64,000 nucleotides of DNA from Orientallactaga sibirica. Taxonomy: Eukaryota > Chordata > Mammalia > Rodentia > Dipodidae. Positions 33,410 to 45,500 of this stretch are shown one piece after another (position 1 is the first letter of the stretch; the number at the start of each line of letters is the position of its first letter). The notes under the pieces were generated by a model. The model was not told the DNA's origin. It did not search any database and was given only the letters and a program-made list of their open reading frames with translations. The stretch spans positions 1 to 64,000 of the forward strand of contig JAEOAD010001608.1 of NCBI GenBank assembly GCA_036365145.1, written 5' to 3'. A program made the position numbers and the translations under genes.

Positions 33410-33851
33410 TCCCTCCCACTAGTCCTCTTGGTTCACCTAGGCTACTTCACTTCTACTTTCATGTCATGTATGCGTAATATGTATATGTAAAATCTATGAT
33501 CCAAAGTGTTTTCCTTTCTGATTAACTGAATTTTTGATTAATTGCCTTTTTTACTTAATTTACTTAATGGGATTATGTCTAGTTGCATTCATATTCCTTC
33601 AATAAATATAAATTCATTCTTCTTTATGGCTTGAAAATATCCATTGTTATAAAAAAGTTTTATAAGATAAGACTCTTTTAACAAAGCCATATCCTTTAGA
33701 ACTATATTAAATTCTTCTTTTTGTAGAAAATTATTAACAGCCTGATTAAATTAAAAGCAATCATTATTCTCCAGTTTTTATAGAACTAAACTTTGAAAAT
33801 TTGTAGTATAGTTTAGGTAAGCTTAAGTTTGGTATATTTACTCTATTTTTA

Positions 33852-33856
33852 TTTAT

Positions 33857-33900
<44 letters not shown>

Positions 33901-34047
33901 GGCATGCCAGGGCCTCCAGCTGCAAACAAACTCCAGATACGTGCATCATCTTGTGCATCTGGCTTATGTGGGTCCTGGGGAATCAAACCTGAGTCTTTTA
34001 GCTTTCCAGGCAAGCTCCTTAACTGCTAAGCCATCCCTCCAGCCTTG
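33852..34047 (-). mobile_element. tRNA-derived rodent SINE
   Basis: Perfect target-site duplication TTTACTCTATTTTTA at 33837-33851 and 34048-34062. The site is empty in the paralogue near 44457-44470 ('tatactctatttatactcca'). Confidence 0.94.
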
Positions 34048-34929
34048 TTTACTCTATTTTTACCTCATAATGTTAATAATGAAACAAGTCACTAAAAGAT
34101 TTGTCTTGGTGAAACCTAGCACTGAAAAATAAGGAAAGGAACTAAAGTATGTAGGGAAAAAAGACATGAAAGGGACAGAATTAGAAAGGAATTGTGAAAC
34201 CCCATAGATATTTGAAATATTTTCAGTCAACCCAGTAAAAGAACATGGTTTTGTGGAACAAAAGAGAGCCAATATATAAGTTTATGAGATCACTTACAGG
34301 GATACTTGTTAAATGTTTATGTGATATTCTGATATCTTAAAGTTCATATTTCCTCATAGACAATAGCTATATTAGGAAATGAAGTTGTTAAAACATGCAA
34401 TTTAATTTTAATATACATAGTATATTGGTCTTAATGTTAAATACTTTTATTTTTTTCCATTTTGCTAGTAAATAAGTGAAACAATTTGCTTATATCAAAG
34501 GATCAGATTTTATTGTCTTTAAAAAATTTTATTTATGGGGCATTAAATTTTATATGATATGTTAACAAAGAGATATGTTTTTAAAAATTATGTTTAAATT
34601 TGGCAACTTAAAATTTCATATCCTATTAAGTGCTGTTAGCATAAGGGAGCTGTGCTTCTTAAAATTGTCCCTATAATTATGTTAAGTATCTATACACAGA
34701 GAAAGAAGAGAGGTATCTTGTCCACTCTAACTGAGATTTGTGAGTTTGTTATTGTAAAATATTGTTTGGGATATTTTAAATAAATGCATTTTTAAATTTT
34801 ATTATATTGGATTACATAAGGCCATTTCACTCAGGTATATGATGCACTTTGAAAATAAAATATTCCCCCATACATTGCTACACCCCCTTTTTTCTTTTAT
34901 TGTTTTAAAAATCTTTCTCTCTTTCTTTC

Positions 34930-35056
34930 TTTCATTCTTTTATTTTTGTTTTTTTGAGATAGGGTTTTGCTCTAACCAGAGCTGATCTGGAATTCACTCT
35001 TAGTCTCAGGGTGGCCTTGAACTCACAGCTATCCTCTTAACTCTCTCTCCCAAGTG
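34930..35056 (-). mobile_element. B1 SINE, truncated
   Basis: Antisense B1: 'tttgagatagggttttgctc', 'ctcagggtggccttgaactc'. It stops at the following SINE, losing the B1 head. A CTTT-rich tail region lies at 34915-34935. Confidence 0.75.
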
Positions 35057-35270
35057 TTTTCTTTTATTTTTTTAAAGTACTTATTGATTTATTTGCAAGC
35101 AGAGATAGAGAGAAGAGAGACAGACTGAGTGGGTGTACCAGGGTCTCCAGCCACTGTAAACAAATTCCAGTTATATGTGCCACCGTATGAATCTGGATTT
35201 ACGTAGGCACTGGGGAATCAAACTTAGGCCATTAGGCTTTGCAGGCAAGCACCTTAACTGCTAAGCCATC
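35057..35270 (-). mobile_element. tRNA-derived rodent SINE, interrupted by an LTR element
   Basis: The SINE body runs to 'ctgctaagccatc' at 35270, then resumes as 'ccatctctccagcacc' at 37193-37208 on the far side of the LTR retrotransposon. The two parts rebuild one normal SINE head. Confidence 0.9.
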
Positions 35271-37192
35271 TGTGGTAGTTTGAAAATATGGCCCCCAATA
35301 TAGTCAGTGTTTTATTAGTTTATAGTTTGCATCTGCAGCCACCTTGCTAGAGGCAATGTCACTGGGCATTAAGGTGTGATGGTGGGTTTGAGATTCCATT
35401 GTAAAGATATGCAAAGTGTGCCTAATAGGAGTTCCTGAAGTGTGCTGTGCACCTGGTTGGTTTTTCTCTCTCTGCTTGGCCCTGTGAAGGCAGGCCTCTT
35501 CTCCTGCCATTATGGAACTTCCCCTGGATCTGTGAGCTTCAATAAATAATATCCCTTCCTCCATAACTGTGCCTGGTCTGGAAGTTCATCTCAGCAAACC
35601 TGAAGCTGTCTGTTACAGTAAAGTGGTACCGAGGAGTGTGGAGTGAGATGAACCTGACCGTGTGGTATTCGTCTTTTGGAACCTTTGTTTTGGAGGAATG
35701 GGCATGGATTGGTGCTTACTACTGAAGGTGCCTTCTGGAGTGGTAAGCCAAGTTTTATGGATTATTCTGATGAGAGCTTGAGAATGCTAAGTGCAAACGT
35801 TATTAAACTTTGAGGCTTGGCTTATGAGCTTTCTAAGGGGAAGGAAAGACTGCAGAGGATGTTGTTGGAACTGAGCTACTGGCATAAGGGATGGCTACGT
35901 TTTGCTATCCAGGCCCAGAAAGTTTGATCAAGGTTAAATTTGTAATGGACTGATGTGCTTGGCTAAAGATACTGGACTGAGAAATTTATTTTAAGTTGGA
36001 AAACCTCAAGCAAGTCAAAATTAGAGGCACTGAGACTGATTTTAGGTTACTGGAGCTGTTATTGTCAACCACATTAGCAATCTTAAGGGAGGTGGCCCAA
36101 CTGCTTTACATTAAAACAATGGAGAGGATGCCTGAGGAAAGACTGTTAGAAATGCAAACTCTTGGAAATAGTTGACTGGAGAAGGAACCTGCTTTTCAAA
36201 GCTATGATTTATTTCATTCCTGGATTAAGAATATGGCTGTGTCCTTCACACCTGGTGTTAGTTTTGGAAGCATGAAAAATGCATGAAGTGGTCATGAATT
36301 GCACACGGTTCCAGGAGCCACTGCTGAGATGTGGCATGAGGCAGGGCATGAAGACTCTCAGGAATAGGCTGGAAGAGCCTTTGGAAGATGGACCATGGTT
36401 TGCATGGAGATCTGAAGATGTTTTGGATATACTAGGACTATGCAAGGGCTATCATGGAGTGCAGTGTTGGCGTGGGATTGAAGTTTTCCCTGGCGACTCT
36501 GCCCAGTGGAGGGGTGGAATTGGAAAATCTGGAGACTGTCAGTCTCTGGTTATATTGAACTTGAACTGCACAAGTTTGATGACTGCTGATGGTGGTTGAG
36601 TTTGCATTGTTCTAGTTTCTCCTTGCTATGCCTTATACCAGTTAAAAATGTTTACTCTGTGCCTTTACATGTTGAAAGTATTTAACTTGTTTGACTTTAC
36701 AGGACTTAACTATCTTATGTTGGTCAAGACTATGAGAACCTTTGAAATTGGACTGAATACAATTCACAATGTGTGATAGTTATAAATCTATTGGGGGCCA
36801 GGAGTGGAATGTGGTAGTTTGAATATATGGCCCCCCATATATTCAGTGTTTTATTAGTTTATAGTTTGCATCCTCAGCCACCTTGCTAGAGGCAATGTCA
36901 CTGGGCATTAAGGTATGATGGTGGGTATGAGATTCCATTGTAAAGATATGCAAAGTGTGCCTAATAGGAGTTCCTGAAGTGTGCTGTGTGACCTTTTGGC
37001 TGTAGTTTTGCCCTGTGTGCTGTGCACCTGGTTGGTTTTTCTCTCTCTGCTTGGCCCTGTGAAGGCAGGCCGCTTCTCCTGCCATTATGGAACTTCCCCT
37101 GGATCTGTGAGCTTCAATAAATAATATCCCTTCCTCCATAACTGTGCCTGGTCTGGAAGTTCATCTCAGCGAACCTGAAGCTGTCTGTTACA
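35271..37192 (+). mobile_element. Two-LTR ERVL-MaLR retrotransposon (non-autonomous)
   Basis: The 5' LTR is 35271-35617 (347 bp) and the 3' LTR 36810-37192 (383 bp). Both start TGTGGTAGTTTGAA and end GTCTGTTACA. The 5-bp target-site duplication CCATC lies at 35266-35270 and 37193-37197. Just inside the 5' LTR, 'tggtaccgaggagtgtgg' (about 35625-35642) resembles a tRNA-Leu primer-binding site. A purine-rich tract 'ggggccaggagtggaa' precedes the 3' LTR. The internal 1.19 kb has no retroviral protein motifs, as expected for MaLR. The 3' LTR has about 36 bp that the 5' LTR lacks, between short repeats. Confidence 0.9.
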
Positions 37193-37490
37193 CCATCTCT
37201 CCAGCACCTCTCTCCTTTTTTTCAATCCCACTCCCATTCATCCCCTTTGTTCTTTCAGCATTAAACTTCAACTTTCATAGCAAGTGTGTATATATATTTT
37301 ATTTTATATATCTCTGTAAATGAAATAAAATATTGATTAAATTTGCTTAATGTTATTATCTCTTTATTATTATTATCTCAATATTCCTGCAAAAGACATA
37401 ACTTCATTTTTCTTAGTGGCTAAAAGAGTTTCTATTGTTAAACAGTATTTTTTACATGATAAGCCAAATCTATTAACAAAGCCATGTTCT

Positions 37491-37691
37491 TATTTATTTA
37501 TTTGCAAGCAGAGAGAGAGGAGAGAGAGAATGAAAAATGGGAATGGGCATGCCAGGGCGTCTAGCTGCTGCAAACATTCCAGATGTATGTGCCACTTTGT
37601 GCATCTGGCTTTACGTTGCTACTGGGGAACTGAATCCCAGTTGTTAATCTTTGTAGACAAGTTTTTTAACCCCTGAACTATCTCTCTAGCC
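37491..37691 (-). mobile_element. tRNA-derived rodent SINE
   Basis: Perfect target-site duplication ACAAAGCCATGTTCT at 37476-37490 and 37692-37706. The body is diverged ('gtctagctgctgcaaacatt'). Confidence 0.93.
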
Positions 37692-39556
37692 ACAAAGCCA
37701 TGTTCTTTAGAATTCTATTAATTTTTTTTCTAGAAAAGTATTCATAGTTGTTTGAATTGAAAATAGTCATTATTATTCAGGTTTTATAGAACTAAATCTT
37801 TTGTTTACATGAGTTTTGTTTTGTTTACATGAGTTTTGTTTACATGAGTTTAAGTATGATATAATCTAATCACCCTATTTTACTTTATAATATAATATAA
37901 TAATAATGTAATAATTTCACTGGCTTCTAGAAGATTTGTCTCTGTGAAACAACATTGATAAGATGTGAAAATGAGTTGGACAGGAGTTGTGTTATAACAT
38001 TGGGTTCTACAACAGGTGGTCCTTTGTCTGCCACTCTAAGGATGAGAACTATAAATCTTCTGATCAGAGGGAAGTTGTGGTAGTGTGAGACATGTAGAGT
38101 TTATTTCAGCTCCTCTAAACAAAGCTTAGTCTGTCTCTACATGCCCTTCTCCCTTACCCTGTCCATGCAATGAGATTTCTGGCTTGCTTCTAGTCAAAAT
38201 GTATTTCTTCAGAGATAAATACCAGTGCATGCATGCATACATATTTTTCATAGGTAATTCATAGATGTAGAATTTTAAAATTTTAACCTATGTCCAATAG
38301 TGGCTTATGGTGTACATGAACATTATTCTTTATGTCCTGGAGTATGTCTACAAATCTTGTTAAACTGACAGAGATCCTCATGATTTTATCTAAGCTGCTA
38401 GTAGCAGTAAGACTCTCCAGAGCATTACTAACAGATCCCATTTATTTAGACTTCACCGGGTGCTGAGCATTGCCTTACGCGTTTTACTTGCAAGCTTAGA
38501 GCTATTTGCAAATACACTTTAAACATTGTCAAAACACATTGTTCTCACAGCAATTATGCATGTTCCATTGAATATGCTGCTTTGAGGGATCTGAACACTG
38601 GTTTTCCTTTTGAGCAAACTCCAAAGCATTAAAACTGAAACTGTAGGCCAGTGATTACTATCTCCCCTTTCAATTTCTAATTCCTCCTCTCTCACTACAT
38701 ATTTTATCTCATTTTTTTAAAAAAATGAGTTGCTGTACAGTAATTTGTGAGAGTCTCAGGTTAACACAGACTAGGTAAAATAGCTTGTGAAAAACCATAA
38801 TACTTATGTCATTATGCTAAAATTGGTATAGACAAGAATGAAATGGACAGATTTATTGCTCATGAAAAACTTGTCAGTGAGAGTCAGATGAAGAATCTGA
38901 TACATGCAACAGTGTGATAAATAATAGTAGGGTTATTTAATACAGATCGATATCCAGTTTTAAAATAAAATGAGATATATAGGAAGAACCAAAGTCTTTT
39001 GACATGTGCAGGGCCAAAGTTCAAAAGATTCCATGTACAAGCATTGAGCTGAGTGCTCTAGGCATGGTGATGTTTGGAGAATTGCACAAATTATGGTGTA
39101 AAGGATTTTGCTTAAGTATTGCCCAGTCAAGACCTGGCTCTATATTAGCTGATATACTTATTGTTTATGCCTCATTAATTTTCAGGTTTCTTAAAAGAAT
39201 AAATCTTTTACTGGTTTTCTGATACATGTGTTAAATATAATGTGTTATAAAATACGGTTTTAAATGTATGGCTGATTGAAAGACATTTGTGTACTATTCT
39301 GTGTACAGATGCCCTGAAGATAGAGCTAGAACCCAGAACTCACAAAATTATTAATAGAAAGTGATTGGAGCTCCTTGTAAGCAGAACTCAGTAGTCTCTT
39401 ATTAAATAAGTGCTCTCTGCTGATCCACCACTGTGAAATATAATTATACAGATGTGCTTCAGGTCAGAGTGGATCCATGGGTCTGTTCATAGTTCATCAC
39501 AGGTATTGTCCTCCTGAGCTCTCCTCTTTGAAACAAGCCTTAAAATAAAAGAGTAA

Positions 39557-40026
39557 ATGGGACAGAAGAACAATGTCACAGAATTTATCCTCCTGGGCCT
39601 CACTCAGGATCCAGATGGGCAGAAATCACTGTTTGTCATGTTCTTACTTATCTACATTGTGACAGTGGTGGGCAACCTGCTCATTGTGGTGACAGTTATT
39701 GCCAGCCCCTCCTTGGACTCTCCAATGTACTTCTTCCTTGCCTTCCTGTCACTCATGGATGCTGTTTATTCCACAGCCATCTCACCCAAGTTGCTTGGAG
39801 ACTTGCTCAGTGATAAGAAGACCATCTCCTTCACAGCTTGCATGGGTCAGCTCTTTATAGAGCACTTATTTGGTGGTGCTGAGGTCTTTCTTCTGGTGGT
39901 GATGGCCTATGATCACTATGTGGCCATTTGTAAGCCACTGCACTACTTGACCATCATGACCCGATGGGTTTGTGTTATCCTGCCTCCTGAATGGTGAGAT
40001 TAAAGATGTGTGCCACTCTACGTGGC
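39557..40026 (+). pseudogene. Olfactory receptor family 4, OR4A-like, truncated pseudogene
   Basis: Residues 1-142 match the intact gene at 46528 with few changes: sequon N6-V-T8, GN 39-40, PMYFFLA 56-62, Cys95, and TM3 end [12 protein letters not shown] 116-127. The conserved Arg120 is His here, although some functional relatives may vary at this site. After codon 142 (39982) the frame runs into 'cctcctgaatggtgagatta', the antisense 3' part of a B1 SINE (39983-40026), adds four foreign residues and stops at 39997. TM4 to TM7 are not found downstream; L1 3'-UTR follows instead. It cannot encode a receptor. Start and upstream flank match the 46528 and 61618 copies. Confidence 0.93.
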
Positions 40027-40250
40027 TACTTTTATTTCTACTTGACATTAATTATATTCATTTATGGAATGTAATATGATGCTTTGACATCATGGAAGAC
40101 AATATGGATGAATCTGGAGGACACTATACTGAGAAAAATAACTTTGTGAACACCTATTCATTGCATTGGTCTTACAGCATTTAAAATTTTCTTCAAGCTA
40201 TAGTAGAAAAATTTAAATAGTGTAAAACCAGTGGAATAAATGTGTCTAAG
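40027..40250. other. Sequence replacing the lost 3' half of the receptor
   Basis: AT-rich. 'atggatgaatctggaggacactatactgag' at about 40105-40134 resembles an L1 3' region. No receptor sequence is left. Confidence 0.4.
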
Positions 40251-41455
40251 TAGAATCAGCGTAGTAGATTAACAAGAGGATGGTGTGGGAGGAGGGTTAA
40301 TAAAATTAGTCATGAAAAAATCATATGGAAACATACTTCTTCAGTAGCTAAATAGTATATATGTTAAAAAAGAGTTTGGATAGAAATACTCTGTGGAGGT
40401 GGATGATGCTTTGCCCAAAAACTGTTATGAAAAATATTTTAGTGCTGGGGTTTGGATACATTTCGATGAGTTTTATGTCAGGGAAGCCCTTGTTGACCCC
40501 CAAACAATATAGGCTATTGCCAAGACCCTCGGTTGCCCACAGAAGTAAGTGATGAGACCATATTGCTAAAGACACCACATGTTTGGGTTGCAGGTAATTG
40601 AGAAATCAAGCCAGTGATGAACTGGAAGCCTCCTTCTGTTAACTAGCTATCATAGTGCTAGAAAGAGGAATGCAGCTTGTTGGGGGAGAAAAGTTATCAA
40701 AGGTGTCTACCAGCAGTGGACACTGAAGGCTTTATGGCTGGACAACCAGGCAAAATGCACCAACTAGTGCAATGGGCATGACTGTTATGGGGGAAACCAA
40801 CTGCTCTCTGATTGGACTTGAGGCCCAGTCCATAGGAGGGAATTTCTGCTTGGTACTGGAAACCTAATTAAAAGCCTATGGCTAGGAAGGTCATTATGTC
40901 CTGTGAGAGAATGTTCTACTGTTGTCTGGCTAAGTGGATTTATTATACCACTAAACTGACTCTAAATAATTATGTTTATGCCCATATATTGATGCTACTT
41001 TAACTTTGGCTAGAAAGCTTCTCTTTTCAGATGGTGGTGACCACTGGGGAGACACAAAACTCACCAAAGTGCTGAGAAGGAGAAGAAGTGACAGTGGAGT
41101 GTTCAGCACTAACAGATATATATCTATATCATACCCTCCAAGGCTCAGGAACACAGTGGAAGAGGTGGTAGAAAGAATGTAAAAACCAAAGGGAATGCTT
41201 TGCAATACTGTCTACCAGATACATAGTGGCCATAGCATTCATGACCTCACAGTGGCTGCTGTTACCTACAGAAGATTTGCATAATAAGAGGGGAAAATGA
41301 TGACATCAGAATAAGAAGCCTAGTTGGAAAGAAGGGATTCAGTGGAGGGTAGATTTGAGAAGGGGAAAATAGAAATGTAGTGAGAGGGGATTGTGATCAT
41401 GGTATATCACCTATATGTACAGTGGTTGTCAATAAAGAATTTAAAAAAAAAAGGA
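40250..41455 (+). mobile_element. L1 3'-UTR copy, sense, to its 3' terminus
   Basis: The most complete L1 3'-UTR of one family in the window. It shares 'aggctattgcc', 'agcagtggacactg', 'aaccaactgctctctgattgg' and 'aacctaattaaaagcctatgg' with 29736-30530, and ends 'gttgtcaataaagaattt' plus poly-A at about 41427-41452. It is 5'-truncated, with no ORF2. Confidence 0.75.
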
Positions 41456-42500
41456 GATACCACTTCACACCTATTAAACTAGCTGCAACAAAAAGTCTAT
41501 TGCATGTATATAGGTTCTGGCTGGCTGGTAGATGATCAAATATATTTTCATCATTGTTATATTCAAAAGAGTTGCAGGATTTTATTGTGATTTATTTTCC
41601 CTATGTTTTGTTGAGAAATGTTGTTACCCATTTATCAAGCATATAGGAATTTTCAGTTAACAAATATATCTGTTACTGTGACTTTTTTTCATGGAAACAG
41701 TAACATTTGGATTCTGTGCTGTTGAGTCATCATCTGAATCTGAAGATTCTTTTACCCCAATCAGATGAGTATTTCTTTGAAATCAAATGGAATTAATCAG
41801 ATAACAAGACCTTTTATAGATCCCTTTTCCATATTTAAGTGATTAATGAAGCTGAAGAATGAGATCATATTGGTTGATATTTTCACATACTAACAAGAAA
41901 ATCACAAACATAAATATATTGTTTGTCTTGCAAGTATTACATTTGATGTTTCTGTATTAAACTTTTTATCTTATAGGTTTCAAACTGTCGACTTGTAGTG
42001 GAACTGATCACATGACATAGATATGATCCTGTATTTAGGCTTTTGTGACCAAGAAAGTCCAATGTTGAACCAACTAGGGCATAAGCTTGCTGGAGCTGGT
42101 GACATGCCAAGATAAGGGGATAACAGTGAAAAACATTAATAACTGTCACTTTTTAGAAAACTAGCAATGTCCTTTTTGATGAAATAGTTATCAATTATTA
42201 TTGGATCGAAATGAAGGTAGTAAGTGGAGATCACTATGGCCCCATCTCACAAATCCAGACCTCTCTCCACAGCTTGCACCTCTTCTCTACTGAAAGGGTG
42301 AACTCTAATTGCCAGTCCTGCAGTAGTCAGAATGACAACTGCAAACTACAGCAGAATTGGCTGTTACCAGATAGGCAACTCTCTACCGAAAAGCTTTCAG
42401 GCTACTTTAAATAATACTTGCCTTAAATATTTTATAACGTGTAACTCAAGGTTTCCTAATCATACATTTGACAATTTTAATTTTACTTTATAGGTTTTTC
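41456..42500. other. Intergenic with possible old L1 pieces
   Basis: 'ataccacttcacacctattaaactagctgc' just after the L1 tail (about 41457-41486) looks like an older L1 3' region in sense orientation. The rest is unrecognised apart from a weak likeness between 42200-42420 and 56880-57000. Confidence 0.35.
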
Positions 42501-45500
42501 AAGTCAGTCTGGAAGTTGGCTACTCATTTTTGGCAAGATCTAAGGCTTTTACCATGAGGGAATGTGGAAGGGCAGAAATGTGGTCAAGAGAGATTACTTG
42601 ACTTGGATTTTTTCCAAGTAGTCTAACAAGCTCACCCATTAAAATAGAAACAACACAAAATTTTCATAGATTGTGTCACAATTATGAATGGAAAAAATTC
42701 TTATTCTGATTATGTGACCTGAGAGGTCACTGTAAACTCATATTGTGCATGGCTGGAGTATGCCTTCAGTTGGTATTTAATCCTTCAGTTTTTGTTTGTT
42801 GTATGCATCATTGCTTATGAAAATGTGTGGGAGGGCTCAGTTTTCTAAGATGTTCCTCATGTAGGGACTTGAAAAAAATTAGATAAGAAAGAGCCTTAGA
42901 CGATTCTGCTGGAGTAACTTAAAGACTGAAAACTTGAAGTTCTGCTCAAGAGAAACCTTTATCTTCAGAACTTCTAAGAATTTACATCATCATCTTTGCC
43001 TCATTAGGTACCTGGGCTAGTTGTGAGCTACATGAATGCTATTTAACTTATTTTACTTATTAGATCATTCTTTTACATACTGGTGCAAACATGGCATCTT
43101 TGTTTTATGAAGACGTTTTCCAGGTGAGACTATCCAATTGCTTTTTACAGTAAGTGCTGGCATTCTGTTTAAGTGAGTTTTCATGTTTCAGGTGTCCACT
43201 TGGCTCCTAGTACATTTCTCTGACTGAGATGCTGGTAGTCATGTGGAAATGTATTTGCTGCTGCACTTGGCACTCTTTCTGAGTTTACTTAATACCTGCA
43301 TGTTATCCTGTGTTCTGTAAATAGATATACGAAGTATTTTCAGTCAACCCAGTCAAAGTGCCCTTGCATTTATGGAATGGAAAAGCTATGTTTGTGAGTT
43401 TGTGAGCACAAGAAGAGTGATGCTTCCTAAATATTCCTGTGATATATTTAAACATAGCTAATATCTTAAAGATATATATTCTTGTAGGATGTATTTATGT
43501 TGGAAAAATTAAGGTGGCAACACAGAATCTTATTGCATACATAGCATATTGATCATGGTGTTGGTTTTCCATTTGCCAAGTAATTTGCATGTTTTAAAGT
43601 GTATTGGATTTATTGTTTTCTTTTATTTATTAGACATATTTAATAAGATATGTTAACAAAGAAGTACATTTCTGGATATGTCTACATCAAGAAATCTGAT
43701 ATTACACATCAACTGAAGTGCTGATAGTGTAAGTGGACAGAAGACTAGTATGTTCTGGTGACTTGATGTGGGCTTTTATGTGTGTTTCTTAACATGTTCC
43801 TGAACATGTTAGTATATATACACAGATAAACCTTAGAGAGATACTTTGCCCACTGCCACATAGAGTTATTATTTTGTTATTGTAAAATATTATGCAGGGT
43901 AAGTAATTTTGAAGGAATTTAGTATATTGTGTTATTTAAGTTCATGTTCATGTAAGTATATAATGTACTTTGTACGCATTTCCTTATATGCTGTTACTCT
44001 TCCCTTTGTTACCCATCTCCCTCCCACTTAGATCCCTTTGTTCCCCTAGACCTTTTCACTTCTACTTTCATGTCATCTGCATTTATATATTTATATTTAT
44101 ATTTGTATATATGTAGTCTATTGTCCAAAGTGAGAGAATATGTGGTGTTTGTCGTTCTGATTAATTGAATTTTTGATTAATTGCCTTTCTTACTTAATTT
44201 GCTTAATGTAATTGTCTCTAGTTGCATCCATATTCCTACAAGAAATATGACTTCATTCTTCTTAAAAACTTCTATTTTTATACAGAATTTTTATACTATA
44301 AGACTATCTATTAACAAAGCTACATTCTTTAGAACTGTATTAAATTCTTCTTTTATAGAAAATGATTAACAGCCACATTAAATTGAAAGCAGTCATTATT
44401 CTTCAGTTTTTATAGAACTAAACTTTGAAAAAGGTAAGCTTAAGTTTGGTATATATACTCTATTTATACTCCATAATGTTAACAATAAAAATAATCACTG
44501 AAAGATTTGTTTTGGTGAAACCTAGCATTGATAAATAATGAAAGGCACTAAAGTATACAGGAAAAAAGATGTAAAAGAGACAAAAATAGACAAGAATTGT
44601 GTTAAATTCCTATCTATAATATGTGTGCCTTTATTGGTCTGAAGCTTGAAGGATGAGAATTATAGATCTCCTGAATCATATGGAAGCAGTAATATGAATG
44701 AGATGTGTATAAGCTGCATTACAACTGGCTTCTAATGAAAGCAAGACTCCCCTCATATGTCTTTTTCCAACATTCAACCCACATGAATGGGATGTTCTTG
44801 CTCATTGTTAATAAAAATTTATTTCTTCATAGGTAAATGTCACTAAAACTTTTACACAGTGAAATAACCAATTCCCAAGGCACAGAATTTCAGTCTTTGT
44901 CTAAAAGAGTAGTTCATGATATACTTGTATACTATCCTTTCTGCATTGTAGTTTATCTAAAATTATTGCTAAATCAGCAGTGATCCTCAAGAACCTTAAC
45001 AACAGCTACCCTTCATTTAGATTTCACTCAGTGCTGAGAAGTGCCTTAGTCATTCAATAAAAGGGAGAATACCAAAGCAAATACCTGAGGAGATGTATCT
45101 TATGGATGGTCCCCTAGCTAAAGTGATAAAATAGAGATAAAGGGAGGTCTATTAAATTGTCTACAGTCAAATAGAGAATAAGTGAGTGAACTTGGGACTG
45201 CAACACAGTATTTTCCACCATGCTCTTCTGACTCTATGAATGTCTGGGATTCTATTTGGTATGGTAGGAACAGGAAATTTTGGGTCATTATAGTTGTTAT
45301 CATATCTCATTTATCCCTGATTAATATTATTCAGGAAGCACCAGTAATCTTGGAAATTGTTTGGTTAAAGAAACATGCAAAAAGAGAAACATGTCATCCA
45401 AATAGAAAAAAAAAGGCCTCTACCATTAGTGTTGTTGCTGGTTAGTTGGACTAGAAAGGATTCTGAAATTGGCTTGTTTAATTTCATCATATTCAGTGGG

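Larger units (their letters stand above)
32100..34260 (+). repeat. Tandemly duplicated OR4A-flank segment, copy 1 (no receptor gene)
   Basis: Aligns by eye with 43440-44600: shared pieces include 'ggaaaaattaaggtggcaac', 'atttgccaagtaatttgcat', 'aactgaagtgctgatagtgt', 'aagcttaagtttggtatat' and 'tttgtcttggtgaaacctag'. Three later insertions (SINE 32360, solo LTR 32968, SINE 33852) account for the extra length. The next copy begins near 34260 before any receptor gene is reached. Confidence 0.7.
34260..39556 (+). repeat. Tandemly duplicated OR4A-flank segment, copy 2
   Basis: Matches 43400-46527 in order, with insertions: 'atatcttaaagttcatattt' region, 'gtatctatacacagagaaag', then after the 34890-37207 insertions 'gttctttcagcattaaactt', 'cagtcattattcttcag'-like sequence, and the immediate gene flank 'gtcattatgctaaaattggt' (38809) and 'tcttttgacatgtgcagggc' (38996). 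It leads into the OR pseudogene at 39557. Confidence 0.65.

Noticed and set aside
36279..36599. 106-codon frame inside the first MaLR element
   Set aside because: Same reasoning: internal MaLR sequence with no recognisable protein motif.
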